Below, piece by piece: positions 32,392 to 41,056 of a DNA stretch of 64,000 nt (positions are counted from its first letter, which is position 1; every line of letters starts with the position of its first letter). This DNA comes from Actinomyces respiraculi (GTDB lineage Bacteria > Actinomycetota > Actinomycetes > Actinomycetales > Actinomycetaceae): NCBI RefSeq assembly GCF_014595995.2, contig NZ_CP063989.1:2728001-2792000 (forward strand), in the 5' to 3' direction. The notes under the pieces were generated by a model. It had not been told where the DNA came from and did no database searches. It was given only the letters and a program-made list of their open reading frames with translations. A program made the translations under genes and the position numbers.

Positions 32392-33164
32392 CCGATCCCC
32401 TGCGGGAGCGCGACGCCCAGGGGCAGCCACTGCGGCGCCCAGCTGGGTGGGCGCTCGGCGGGCTTGGGAACCGGGGCGGGCTCTGGCCGGTCGCACAGGC
32501 GCTCGGCGAGGAGTCGGGCGGCGCGACGTGAGGCGCCCCGGCTGGAGGTGACGTCGTCGCCCAGGGCCGCGCGCTGGCGCACGCTCCGGTCCTCCGGGAG
32601 GTGGCCGAGCACGGTGCAGCCGGTGAAGGTGGCGAGCTCGGCCTCGCACAGGTCCTCCCCGACCTGGCGCACCACGAGTGCGGGGGTGCTCGAGGGCATC
32701 CGGGCGGCACGGATTCGGGCGGCGACGGCGGAGCGCAGGTCCTGGCCGGTGAGCACCAGGGTCTCGGCCCCGGGTGGCGGGGTCCATGTGCGGGGCAGGT
32801 CGATGAGGACGAGGTCCTGCTCACGGGCGAGGGCGTCGAGGATGGGTGAGAGTCGTCCGGGGCCCTCGGGCCCGCCCCGGTCGTCACCGGTGAGGATGCG
32901 GCAGCCACGCCAGGCCGGCAGGGCCCGGGTGAGGCGGGCGGAACGGAAGGCGGTCTCGTCGGCGGGCAGGTCGCCCCACACGAGTCCGGGGCCGAGGCCG
33001 TCACCGAGGTGCAGGCCGAGACCTCCGGCGGGGTCGGCGTCCACGACGGCGACGCGCCAGTCCTGGGCGGCCAGGGCCCGGGCAAGCAGGAGGGTGAGGG
33101 TGGTGGCGCCGCAGCCGCCGAGGGCGCCGGTGACGGCGAGGATCCGGGACCTGGTGCTGCTCAC
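32388..33164 (-). CDS. ssd: CpaE/Ssd-like MinD-family ATPase (septum-site determining protein)
   Basis: A 258-residue deviant ParA/MinD-type ATPase that localises Tad machinery or affects septum placement. The start of the fold reads ILAVTGALGGCGATTLTLLLA, where the P-loop has GCGATT instead of the canonical GGVGKTT, as seen in Ssd/Rv3660c homologues. VAVVDADPAGG provides the switch Asp. GTG 33164 has AGGAGG upstream. It is divergent from the HAD phosphatase gene, the same arrangement as M. tuberculosis Rv3660c/Rv3661. Confidence 0.85.
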   Translation of the reverse strand: MSSTRSRILAVTGALGGCGATTLTLLLARALAAQDWRVAVVDADPAGGLGLHLGDGLGPGLVWGDLPADETAFRSARLTRALPAWRGCRILTGDDRGGPEGPGRLSPILDALAREQDLVLIDLPRTWTPPPGAETLVLTGQDLRSAVAARIRAARMPSSTPALVVRQVGEDLCEAELATFTGCTVLGHLPEDRSVRQRAALGDDVTSSRGASRRAARLLAERLCDRPEPAPVPKPAERPPSWAPQWLPLGVALPQGIG

Positions 33165-33391
33165 GTGGGCCTCCTGCGGGTGCGTTCGGACGGGATCGCC
33201 CCAGAGTGCGTCCCGACGACGCGGGGCGCAGCCCTCCCCCGCCCGGCCTGTGGACAACTCTGGGCGGGCCTGCCGCGGGGCTGCCTGTGGAGCCCGGTCC
33301 TCGTTAGACTGGGCTGGTCGCGGGGCCCGGCATCGGGCCCTGCCGGTGCTGTGGACCCCGCACCGGCTCGCACCAGGCCCGAGGAGGGACG

Positions 33392-34225
33392 TTGGCCGCC
33401 ACCCGCACCGCCGCCTACTTCGACCTCGACAAGACTGTCCTGTCCACCTCGACCACCTTCGCGCTGTCCATGCCCATGCGCCGCTCGGGCCTCATCTCCG
33501 CCCCCACGCTCGCGCGCAGCGTCGTCGTCCAGCTCCCCTACCTCCTCTTCGGGGCCGACGGCGAGCAGGGCACCCGCCTGATGAACCAGATCGCCGCCTT
33601 GTGCGCGGGTATCGAGCGTGCGGAGGTTGAGCGGGTGGTCGCCGAGGCCATGGCGACGGCCATCGAGCCCGCGATCTACACCGAGGCCCTGGACCTCATC
33701 GAGGCACACCGCCAGGCGGGTCACGACGTCGTCATCGTCTCTGCCTCGACGGAGGAGACGGTGCTGCCCATCGCCAGGCTCGTCGGCGCCGACCGGGCGG
33801 TGGCCTCACGGATGGAGGTGGACGCCGCGGGCCGCTTCACCGGTCAGGTCGAGCGCTCCCTCATGCACGGCGCGAAGGTGCCCGCCCTCGAGGCGGACGC
33901 CGCCGAGCACGGCATTGACCTGTCCTCCTCCTGGGCCTACTCGGACTCCGTCTCGGACCTGCCCATGCTTCAGGCCGTGGGGCACCCGGTGGTCGTCAAC
34001 CCGGACCGCGACCTGCGCCGCCACGCCGCCGAAGCGGGCTGGCCCGTGCGGGACTTCGAGCCGCCGGTGCGTGTGGCCCGGCATGCGGGGGCCGACGCCC
34101 TGGAGGAGATGCGCGAGGCTCTGCCGCAGCTGTGGAAGGTGGGGGTGGCCGCCGCCGGGCTGTTCGCCGTCGGCGCTGTGGCAGCCTGGGCGGTCACGAG
34201 CGGCCCTGTGCGCCCGCGGCGGTAG
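33392..34225 (+). CDS. HAD-superfamily phosphatase (SerB-like, HAD-IB)
   Basis: A 277-residue hydrolase. Motif I AAYFDLDKTVL carries the nucleophile and general-acid aspartates, motif II is VVIVSAS, and motif IV AYSDSVSDLPML supplies the metal-binding acids, all typical of the HAD-IB subfamily related to phosphoserine phosphatase. The C-terminus adds a hydrophobic helix (about residues 249-270), suggesting membrane attachment. The TTG start at 33392 follows GAGGAGGG. A -10 TAGACT at 33305-33310 may serve it. The physiological substrate of the Rv3661 group is not known. Confidence 0.9.
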   Translation: MAATRTAAYFDLDKTVLSTSTTFALSMPMRRSGLISAPTLARSVVVQLPYLLFGADGEQGTRLMNQIAALCAGIERAEVERVVAEAMATAIEPAIYTEALDLIEAHRQAGHDVVIVSASTEETVLPIARLVGADRAVASRMEVDAAGRFTGQVERSLMHGAKVPALEADAAEHGIDLSSSWAYSDSVSDLPMLQAVGHPVVVNPDRDLRRHAAEAGWPVRDFEPPVRVARHAGADALEEMREALPQLWKVGVAAAGLFAVGAVAAWAVTSGPVRPRR

Positions 34226-35093
34226 TGCCGGCCTGGATGTCGCGGCACAGGCTCAGCCCCTCCTCGATGCCGACGAGCAGCGCCTGCGCCTGCCATACGA
34301 CCCAGTCGACGACGCCGTCGCCCGTGCCCGAGGCGTAGGCCGCGAGCGCCTGCGCGTAACCGCCCGGGTCTCGCGCCGCCCACAGATCCGCCACAGCCAC
34401 CCCCGTGGGCTCCAGGCCGTCGCGGGTGACGAGGTGTCGGGCGAGCAGGCGTGCGACGGCGGCATTGCCCGCGGTGAAGGGTCTGGCGGCGACGGTCTCG
34501 GCGTGGACGACGGCGGCCCGCACGAGGGCGGGAGCACCGGGGACGTCGACGAGGTGGAGGATCCCGTCGAGGCGTGCGGTCAGGGCGGGCCCGTCCGGTG
34601 TGGGCCCGGGTCCGCCCTCGAGCGGTGCGGTCCCGGCCGGGCGGGGGACGGCGACGTCGGCCACGGGGATCGTCCCGGCGGCAGCGAGCGGTCCGACGAC
34701 GTCGCGGTGCAGGGCGGCCAGCAGCTCGCGGGGAGTGGGCTGGGCGGGGCGCAGGGGGCCGCGCAGGTCCGGCCACCAGCGGGTCAGGCGCACGCCGGCG
34801 CGCCACAACCCGGCGGCCGCGTCGAGGGCGGGGTCTCCAGTCAGGGCCTCGGTCAGGGTGCGCTCGGCCACGGCCTCGCGCAGCAGGCGGGCGGGCACGA
34901 CGGCGCCCTCGACGCCGGCGGAGGCGACGGCCCCGCGCACGGCGGCCTCGACACGGGCCTCGCGCCAGCGGCGGCGCAGTGCCTCGCTCCACCTCAGCGC
35001 GGTGGAGGCCTCGCGCACAGCGGCCTCGGCCTCGCGCACGCGCGGGTGGGCGGCGACGGCACGCAGCGCGGCGACGGCGGGGTCGGTGCTCAC
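34194..35093 (-). CDS. Fic/DOC-like protein with degenerate active-site motif
   Basis: A 299-residue helical protein of an actinobacterial Fic-like group. The Fic core is seen at HAETVAARPFTAGNAAVARLL, which lines up with the canonical HPFxxGNGRxxR loop, but the catalytic His position is Arg and the second Gly-Arg is replaced. AMP-transfer activity is therefore doubtful. It overlaps the 3' end of the convergent HAD gene by 32 bases. Automatic pipelines often call this group oxidoreductase, which the sequence does not support. Function unknown. Confidence 0.7.
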   Translation of the reverse strand: MSTDPAVAALRAVAAHPRVREAEAAVREASTALRWSEALRRRWREARVEAAVRGAVASAGVEGAVVPARLLREAVAERTLTEALTGDPALDAAAGLWRAGVRLTRWWPDLRGPLRPAQPTPRELLAALHRDVVGPLAAAGTIPVADVAVPRPAGTAPLEGGPGPTPDGPALTARLDGILHLVDVPGAPALVRAAVVHAETVAARPFTAGNAAVARLLARHLVTRDGLEPTGVAVADLWAARDPGGYAQALAAYASGTGDGVVDWVVWQAQALLVGIEEGLSLCRDIQAGTTAAGAQGRS

Positions 35094-35197
35094 CGGGCCA
35101 CCTTAGGCGCCAGCAAGTGGGACGCCGGCCACCCGTCCTCCGATCCGGTATCCGATCCGACGTCCCGCCCCACTGGCCCGCCGCTATTCTCTGCGCC

Positions 35198-36166
35198 GTG
35201 AGCACGACACAGCCCCGTGAGCCAGGCTCCCCCGTCGGCGCGGTCCCGGCGCCCGGTGGCGGCGTCCCCCTCGTCCCGCGCGGTCGCAGACGTGATCACG
35301 CGCTGGTCGCAGTCGTCGGTGCGCTTCTGGCTCCCGTGCTGCTGGCGGTGGCGGGCCTGGCGGCCTCGTGGTCCCTGGAGGGGCGCTGGGCGGCGGCCCT
35401 GGGGGCCATCGTCGTGCTCTTCATGGTCTCGGGCGCCGCGCAGGCGCTCTTCGCCGTCCGCTCCTCACTGGGCGGCCTCGTCACGGGCCTCGTCGCCCTG
35501 GCGACCCAGGGCATCATCCTCGTCGGCCCGGGCGGCGCTGCTGACGCGCCCGTGGCGTGGGCGCGCGCCCTCATCCCCACCGGCATGGTGCTCATCCTGG
35601 CGGGCCTGACCCTGGGCGGGGCGTGGGCGATGCACGTGGCGCGCCGGGCGGGCCGCGAGCAGGCGCGCCATGCCCATACCCAGGCCCAGGCGGACCGTGC
35701 GCTCGGGGTGAGGCCGGCACCGCCGCCGGACCGGCGTCGTGACCACGTCCTGTCCTTCCCGGCGGTGGCGGCGGGCGTCGTCGGCGGCCTGTACCTGCTG
35801 CGCGAGGAGTACGGCCGTATCGTCACCGACACCTCCACTCTGCCCACCGCCCAGGGCCTTGGGGTTCTGCTGTGCGCCCTGGCGCTGCTGGTGTCGGGTG
35901 CCACCTGGGCGGGGCGCTCGACGCTCGGGGCGCGCGTGGTGGGGCCGCTGCTGGCGGTGGCGGGGTTACCGCCGCTGCTGTCGGGGCTGGGCCATCTGCC
36001 GGGCCGTGGCCTGGCGGGGGTGCTGGCGCCAGCGGACGCGGCGGGGATCAGCCTTGTGGGCGCGGGCGTGATCCTGGCGACCATCGGCTGGGGCGTGCAC
36101 CTGGCTCGCCGTGAGGGGCGCCTGAGCCAGGCTCGTCTGCTGCGGGGCGGGACGTCGGAGGCCTGA
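35198..36166 (+). CDS. integral membrane protein, unknown function
   Basis: A 322-residue protein with a Pro-rich cytoplasmic start, then about eight predicted membrane segments in two groups of four, split by a charged loop (HVARRAGREQARHAHTQAQA). No domain recognised. I chose GTG 35198 because TATTCT (35185-35190) lies seven bases upstream, indicating a leaderless transcript; the upstream frame is antisense to the Fic-like gene. The next gene starts about 100 bp downstream and is also a membrane protein with a similar HSARRAGRREQ loop, so the two may be related or functionally paired. Confidence 0.75.
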   Translation: MSTTQPREPGSPVGAVPAPGGGVPLVPRGRRRDHALVAVVGALLAPVLLAVAGLAASWSLEGRWAAALGAIVVLFMVSGAAQALFAVRSSLGGLVTGLVALATQGIILVGPGGAADAPVAWARALIPTGMVLILAGLTLGGAWAMHVARRAGREQARHAHTQAQADRALGVRPAPPPDRRRDHVLSFPAVAAGVVGGLYLLREEYGRIVTDTSTLPTAQGLGVLLCALALLVSGATWAGRSTLGARVVGPLLAVAGLPPLLSGLGHLPGRGLAGVLAPADAAGISLVGAGVILATIGWGVHLARREGRLSQARLLRGGTSEA

Positions 36167-36263
36167 GGCGGCTGTGCGCCGCACCCGTCAGGGGCGCACG
36201 CGGCACGCCTCCCGTGCGCCGGGTTGTGGGGCCGTTACGGTGGCCAGGTACGAAGGAGGTCCT

Positions 36264-37244
36264 GTGAGCACCGAGAACCCCACCCGTTTCGAGGACGAGT
36301 CGTCCGACCCCGCCACAGCTGAGGCCGTGGTGCTCGGCGACGATCTTGAGGTCCCGGTCCCGGCGCCGGTCCTGGATGACGAGCCCGCCGCCGAGGCCGC
36401 GAATTCCGCCGACTCCCTGACCGTGCGCCGCCGCTCGATCTTCGCCGACGCCGAGGCCGCTGCCGACGAGACCGTCACCTCCGAGAAGGAGCAGACCGAC
36501 GCCATCCCGGACCCGGTGACCGTCTCCGCCCCCGAGGAGGAGACCCGGGCCGGGCCCCTCGAGACCACAGAGAGCACAGAGAGCACAGAGAGCACAGAGC
36601 GGGCAGGCGCGCGCGAGGACAAACCCACAGCGGAGCCCAACAGGCAGGACGAGGCCTTCACCCTGGCCTGGACGGAGCACCGACCTCGGCACGCGGCCCC
36701 GCGCACGGAGGACGACATCCTCCTCAAGGGCTCGACCGTCGTCGGCAAGCCGGCCCCGCGTACCACCGCTCACTGGGCGGGCATCCTGCTTTCCGTCGTC
36801 CTGCTGCCCTTCGCCTGGTTCTTCCTGCACGACTCTGCCGCGCAGGTGCTGACGGCGACCGAGCCCCACCGGTTCGTCCTCAATGTCCCGGGACTCGTGG
36901 AGCTCGCCGTCGGCGCCCTGGCCCTCGTCCTGGCCCTGTGGACGGCCCGTCGCTCCTCACTCGGCTCCATCCTCGTGGGCGTCCTTGCCCTCCTCATCGG
37001 GATCGTGGGTCTCGCCGCGCCCGGCGTCATGAACCTGCACCTGTCACCGGTGCTCGACCGCCTGGCCCAGCAGTCGACCCCGGGCGCGAACCTCGCCTCC
37101 TACGTGTGGTCTGACGCCGCCACCGGGCGCCTGGCCTGGGCCGGTCTGCTGCTCATCATGGTCGGCGTCGTCTCCCACTCGGCCCGCCGGGCGGGACGAC
37201 GCGAGCAGGAGGTCGTCGACCAGGTGCGCAAGAACGTCGACTGA
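36264..37244 (+). CDS. membrane protein with long acidic N-terminal tail
   Basis: A 326-residue protein. The first 165 residues are acidic, low-complexity and probably disordered, including a three-fold TES repeat (TTESTESTESTE) encoded by a 9-bp DNA repeat at about 36568-36599. Four hydrophobic segments follow (about residues 171-190, 210-230, 237-260 and 290-310). GTG 36264 has GAAGGAGGT directly upstream. No family recognised; similar tail-plus-membrane proteins are common in Actinomyces-like genomes. Confidence 0.75.
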   Translation: MSTENPTRFEDESSDPATAEAVVLGDDLEVPVPAPVLDDEPAAEAANSADSLTVRRRSIFADAEAAADETVTSEKEQTDAIPDPVTVSAPEEETRAGPLETTESTESTESTERAGAREDKPTAEPNRQDEAFTLAWTEHRPRHAAPRTEDDILLKGSTVVGKPAPRTTAHWAGILLSVVLLPFAWFFLHDSAAQVLTATEPHRFVLNVPGLVELAVGALALVLALWTARRSSLGSILVGVLALLIGIVGLAAPGVMNLHLSPVLDRLAQQSTPGANLASYVWSDAATGRLAWAGLLLIMVGVVSHSARRAGRREQEVVDQVRKNVD

Positions 37245-37335
37245 CCCCACCCGCACCTTCCGCTCCCACAGGCACCCCGGTCTCACCATGAGGTCGGGGT
37301 GCCGCTGTCGCCACCGGCACTCCTACCCTGAGGCG

Positions 37336-38085
37336 GTGCCCTTCCCCGACGACCTCCCAACTCAGACGCTTCGCGACGCCGCGCGCGACGCCGTGCCCGT
37401 CGTCATCGGCTACCTCACCCTGGGAATGGCCGCCGGGACACTGCTGGCCGCCGCCGGGCTGTCCTGGTGGTGGGCACCGCTGTGGTCGCTGGTCATCTAC
37501 TCGGGCACGATGCAGATGCTGCTCGTACCGCTCGCGGCCGCCGGCGAGCCCCTGACGGTCATCGCCGCATCCACGGTCTTCGTCTCCGGCCGCCACGTGT
37601 TCTACGGGCTCGGCTTCCCGCTGGAGCGGCTCCGCGGCGGTGTGCTGCGACGCCTCTACGCGGTGCACGCCATCACGGACGAGGTCTACGCCCTGCTCGC
37701 CTCCAAGGACCGCACGCGCATGAGCGGCACCTACCTGCTGGGCGTGGAGGTCCTGAGCCAGCTCTCCTGGATCCTGGGCACGACGGCGGGGGCACTCGCG
37801 GGTACATGGCTCGCGGCGGTGGTCGGCCAGGACATCCAGCTCCTGGGATTCGTGCTCACCTCCCTGTTCGTCGTCCTGGCCATCGAGAACTGGCGCACGC
37901 AGCCGGACCTCGCGGTGCTGACACTGGGAGCCGTCGCCGGCGCGGTGGGGCTCGCCGTCGGCGGGCGGGCCGCGCTGCTCAGCGCCCTGGGGGTGCTCGC
38001 CGTCGGACTGACCGCCCTGTTCCTGTGGCGGCGTACGACCAGCTCGTCCGACGGCGTGGCCGCCTCCGAGGAGGTGGGCGCCTGA
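37336..38085 (+). CDS. azlC: AzlC-family branched-chain amino acid permease, large subunit
   Basis: A 249-residue membrane protein forming a two-component amino acid exporter with AzlD. The AzlC signature is seen as YSGTMQMLLVPL and VSGRHVFYGLGFP. GTG 37336 lies six bases after a -10 like TACCCT, so the mRNA is probably leaderless. The stop overlaps the azlD start (TGATG). Confidence 0.92.
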   Translation: MPFPDDLPTQTLRDAARDAVPVVIGYLTLGMAAGTLLAAAGLSWWWAPLWSLVIYSGTMQMLLVPLAAAGEPLTVIAASTVFVSGRHVFYGLGFPLERLRGGVLRRLYAVHAITDEVYALLASKDRTRMSGTYLLGVEVLSQLSWILGTTAGALAGTWLAAVVGQDIQLLGFVLTSLFVVLAIENWRTQPDLAVLTLGAVAGAVGLAVGGRAALLSALGVLAVGLTALFLWRRTTSSSDGVAASEEVGA

Positions 38086-38405
38086 TGCTGTCCACCACTC
38101 AGATGATCCTGGCCGTCATCGTGGTCGCGGCCCTCACCTTCGCCTGCCGGCTCACGCCTTTCGTGCTCCTGCGGGGCCGGCACAGCGACCTGGTGGAGTT
38201 CTTGTCGACGACCATGCCGCTGGGCGTCATGATCGTTCTCATCGCCTACACGCTCGACGGCGTGGTCGCGGACCCGGCGCGGTGGGTGCCGGCGCTGGCG
38301 GGCATCGTGGCGACGGCGGGCTTGCACCTGTGGCGCCGCCAGATCGGGCTGTCGCTCGTCGGGGGCACGGGGGTGTACATCGTCCTGTCCCTTCTGCTCG
38401 GCTGA
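38085..38405 (+). CDS. azlD: AzlD-family small subunit of the branched-chain amino acid exporter
   Basis: A 106-residue protein with four hydrophobic segments. The TFACRLTPFVLLRG and FLSTTMPLGVMIVLIAYTL segments are typical of AzlD. The ATG overlaps the azlC stop by one base, giving translational coupling and matched subunit amounts. The family exports branched-chain amino acids and some analogues. Confidence 0.92.
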   Translation: MLSTTQMILAVIVVAALTFACRLTPFVLLRGRHSDLVEFLSTTMPLGVMIVLIAYTLDGVVADPARWVPALAGIVATAGLHLWRRQIGLSLVGGTGVYIVLSLLLG

Positions 38406-38454
38406 GGTGGAACAGCGGTGCCGACGCCGGCGCGGCGCCGGTAACCTTCCCGAC

Positions 38455-39357
38455 GTGCCCGTCTCCGTTACTCTCCCCGGCCCCTGGGCCCACCGCAGTC
38501 TCACGGCCGGGGGCACGCGCTTCCATGTCGCCCTCGCCGGCCCGGACCCGATGCCGGGCGAGGGCCCGATGCCCCCGCTGGTGCTGCTGCTGCACGGTTT
38601 CCCGGAGTGCTGGTGGGCGTGGTCGGAGGTCATGCCGTCCCTCGCTGAGGCGGGTCACCGGGTCGCGGCCCTGGACCTGCGGGGCTTCGGCGGTTCGGAC
38701 CGTCCGCCGTCGGGCTACTCACTCATGACCCTGGCCGACGACGTGCAGGGGGTCATCCGCAGCCTGGGGCACGAGTCGGCACTCGTCGTCGGCGCGGGGC
38801 TCGGGGGTCAGGTGGCGTGGCTGCTGGCCGCTCGGGACCCGGGTACGGTGCGCGCCATCGTGCCGGTAGGCGCCCCGCACCCGGTGGCCGTGCGCTCGCT
38901 GCGCGGTCGGCGGCTGTCCGGGGCCTCCCTGCAGTACCTCGCCTTCAAGACGCCGGTGCTGCCGGAGCGGAGCCTGTCGACGACGGCGGGCATGGAGCGG
39001 CTGCTGCGCTCGTGGGCGGCGCCGGGCACGCGGGAGGCGGCGGCGAGGCCGGCACCGTACTACGCCGCGCTGCTGGCGCGCCCGGGAGCGGCCCGCTCAG
39101 CGATGGCGACGATGCGCAACTCTCTGCTCAGCCGCCGCGAGCTGTCGACGCTGGAGCATCCGGTGCGGGTGCCGGTGCTGAGCGTGCAGGGCCAGCTGGA
39201 CCCGGTGCAGCCCGCGCAGGCCTACGCGCGTGACACACACCATGTGGCGGGCAGGCTGCAGCAGGTGACGGTGCACGGGGTGGGCCACTTTCCCCACCGC
39301 GAGGCGCCCGAGCGGCTGCTGGAGGCCGTCCTGCCCTTCCTGGAGGAGATGTCCTAA
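38455..39357 (+). CDS. alpha/beta-hydrolase fold protein lacking the nucleophile
   Basis: A 300-residue protein of the epoxide-hydrolase-like branch: the oxyanion motif HGFPECWWAW, a cap region, an acid Asp in QGQLDPVQP and the His in GVGHFPHREAP. At the nucleophile elbow, where the family has GHDWGG or GxSxG, it reads GAGLGG, so residue 115 is Gly rather than Asp/Ser. Hydrolase activity is therefore unlikely unless another residue stands in. GTG 38455 follows TAACCT by seven bases (leaderless). Its place next to nth and crp matches the M. tuberculosis ephE-nth-crp region. Confidence 0.85.
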   Translation: MPVSVTLPGPWAHRSLTAGGTRFHVALAGPDPMPGEGPMPPLVLLLHGFPECWWAWSEVMPSLAEAGHRVAALDLRGFGGSDRPPSGYSLMTLADDVQGVIRSLGHESALVVGAGLGGQVAWLLAARDPGTVRAIVPVGAPHPVAVRSLRGRRLSGASLQYLAFKTPVLPERSLSTTAGMERLLRSWAAPGTREAAARPAPYYAALLARPGAARSAMATMRNSLLSRRELSTLEHPVRVPVLSVQGQLDPVQPAQAYARDTHHVAGRLQQVTVHGVGHFPHREAPERLLEAVLPFLEEMS

Positions 39358-39406
39358 ACCCGACGGCGGGGGCGGCGTCGTCGTCGGAGCGGGGGCGGGG
39401 GCCGGG

Positions 39407-40072
39407 TCAGAGGCCCACCCGGGGGCACAGGCCGGCCTCGAGCAGGACGCAGTCCCCGCAGCGCGGTGAACGCGCCCGGCACACCGAGCGTCCATGCGCG
39501 ATGAGCCGGTGGCAGCCGTCCGTCCAGCGCTCCGGGGCCCACAGCGCCGCGATGTCCTGCTCGGCCTTGAGGGGGTCGGTGTGAGTGGTCCAGCCGAGCC
39601 GGCGGCTCAGGCGCCCGACATGCGTGTCCACGGTGATGGCGGGCACGCCGAAGGCGTTGCCGAGGACGACGTTGGCGGTCTTGCGCCCGACGCCGGGCAG
39701 GGCGGTGAGGGCATCGCGCTCGGCCGGAACCTCGCCGTCGTGCCGCTCAACCAGGCCCTGCCCCAGGCCGATGAGCCGCTCAGCGCGGGTGCGTTGCATG
39801 CCCAGGGGCCGCAGAATCCCCTCGAGGAGGGCGGGCTCGGCCTGGGCCAGCGCGGCGGCGTCGGGCCAACGGTCGAAGAGCCCGGGGGTGACGGTGTTGA
39901 CCCGCGCGTCCGTGGTCTGGGCGGACAGGACGGTGGCGACGAGCAGCTGGAAGGGGCCGGAATGGTCGAGGGCGCAGCGGGCGTCGGGGTAGAGCAGGCG
40001 GAGCTCGTCGTCGACGGCGGCGGCCCGCTCCACGAGGGAGGGGGCCGGGACCGGTGAGGGTGTGCGTGCCAT
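39407..40072 (-). CDS. nth: endonuclease III
   Basis: A 221-residue DNA glycosylase/AP lyase that removes oxidised pyrimidines in base-excision repair. The helix-hairpin-helix LPGVGRKTANVVL carries the catalytic Lys, and VDTHVGRLSRRLG the catalytic Asp. The [4Fe-4S] cysteines are at the C-terminus as C-x6-C-x2-C-x7-C (CRARSPRCGDCVLLEAGLC); the last gap is longer than the usual x5. ATG 40072 fits the family start. It is divergent from glxR. Confidence 0.96.
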   Translation of the reverse strand: MARTPSPVPAPSLVERAAAVDDELRLLYPDARCALDHSGPFQLLVATVLSAQTTDARVNTVTPGLFDRWPDAAALAQAEPALLEGILRPLGMQRTRAERLIGLGQGLVERHDGEVPAERDALTALPGVGRKTANVVLGNAFGVPAITVDTHVGRLSRRLGWTTHTDPLKAEQDIAALWAPERWTDGCHRLIAHGRSVCRARSPRCGDCVLLEAGLCPRVGL

Positions 40073-40208
40073 CGGTACCCATCCTGCCGCTCTCGGGTCC
40101 TGCGGCGCACCGGTGTCAGTCGGCGGGGCGGCTCGCTGCTCCAAGGGGGGCGTAGGGCCGCTGTGGCCGACTTGAAAGGTGGCGCAGCATGACTAAAATG
40201 CTCGACGG

Positions 40209-40224
40209 CGTGCCATAGGTCACA
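40209..40224. promoter_or_regulatory. candidate GlxR/Crp binding site
   Basis: CGTGC-CATAGG-TCACA fits the TGTGA-N6-TCACA pattern of Crp/GlxR with a perfect right half and three matches in the left half. It lies between nth and glxR, 66 bp before the glxR start, so it may be an autoregulatory site. Confidence 0.4.
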
Positions 40225-40289
40225 GACCCATGGCAGGATAGACGCGTGAGAGCTCGGCTCGGGCTCAAAGGACCAGTAGGAGGACCTTC

Positions 40290-40967
40290 GTGGACGACAG
40301 CATCATCTCCAGGATCCCACTCTTCGAGGGGATGGGACCCGAGGAGCAGGAGGAGCTGCGCGCCATGATGTCGCAGACGACTCTGCGCCGTGGCGAGACA
40401 CTCTTCAACGAGGGAGACCCCGGCGACCGCTTCTACGTCCTCCTGTCCGGCAAGATCAAGCTCGGCCATGCCTCCGCGGACGGTCGTGAGAACCTGCTCG
40501 CGGTCCTGGGTCCCGGCGAGCTGGTCGGTGAGCTCACCCTCTTCGATCCGGGCCCGCGCTCGACGACGGCGACCGCCGTGGCCCCCACGGACCTGCTCAC
40601 CCTCGAGCACAGCCAGCTCATGACCTTCATCGAGACGCACCCGCAGCTCGCCAAGGACATGCTGCGTGCGCTGGCCCAGCGTCTGCGCCGCACGAACACG
40701 GCGCTGGCCGACCTCGTCTTCTCCGACGTCCCCGGGCGCGTGGCCAAGGCCCTGCTGGACCTGGCGGACCGCTTCGGTTCGACGACGGAGGACGGCGTGC
40801 ACGTGCCGCACGACCTCACTCAGGAGGAGCTCGCCCAGCTGGTGGGTGCCTCGCGCGAGACCGTCAACAAGTCGCTGGCTGAGTTCGTCTCCCGCGGCTG
40901 GATCCGTCTTGAGGGCCGTGCGGTGACGCTGCTCGACGTCGACCGGCTGCGCCGCAGGGCCCGCTGA
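40290..40967 (+). CDS. glxR: Crp/Fnr-family global regulator (GlxR type)
   Basis: A 225-residue cyclic-nucleotide-responsive regulator. The cAMP-binding cassette is seen as LGPGELVGELTLFDPGPRSTTATA, followed by the long dimer helix and a winged helix with the recognition segment EELAQLVGASRETVNKSLAEF. It closely resembles GlxR/Rv3676-type Crp proteins that control carbon metabolism in actinobacteria. GTG 40290 has AGGAGGACC upstream. Its place beside nth matches Rv3674c-Rv3676. Confidence 0.94.
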   Translation: MDDSIISRIPLFEGMGPEEQEELRAMMSQTTLRRGETLFNEGDPGDRFYVLLSGKIKLGHASADGRENLLAVLGPGELVGELTLFDPGPRSTTATAVAPTDLLTLEHSQLMTFIETHPQLAKDMLRALAQRLRRTNTALADLVFSDVPGRVAKALLDLADRFGSTTEDGVHVPHDLTQEELAQLVGASRETVNKSLAEFVSRGWIRLEGRAVTLLDVDRLRRRAR

Positions 40968-41000
40968 GCACCTGGCGCCGCACTACGACACAAAAACACC

Positions 41001-41034
41001 GGTGGCCCGCCTCCCGGCTGGGAGGCGGGCCACC
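41001..41034. terminator. bidirectional terminator between glxR and the DUF4177 gene
   Basis: A perfect 15-bp stem (GGTGGCCCGCCTCCC, 41001-41015, with 41020-41034) and a GGCT loop. On the minus strand it is followed by GTGTTTTTGTG, a good intrinsic terminator for the small DUF4177 gene; it also closes the convergent glxR transcript. Confidence 0.85.
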
Positions 41035-41056
41035 GTGCTGCGTGTGAGCCGACCGC

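Noticed and set aside
32392..32787. Longer start for cpaF
   Set aside because: The extension is antisense-like Arg/Pro-rich sequence within ssd; the ATGA overlap at 32388-32391 is the natural start.
30817..33630. 937-codon open frame on the plus strand
   Set aside because: It is antisense to ssd, cpaF and tadBC, composed of Arg/Ala/Gly/Pro-rich sequence with no domain, and arises because high-GC codon bias keeps the opposite frame free of stops.
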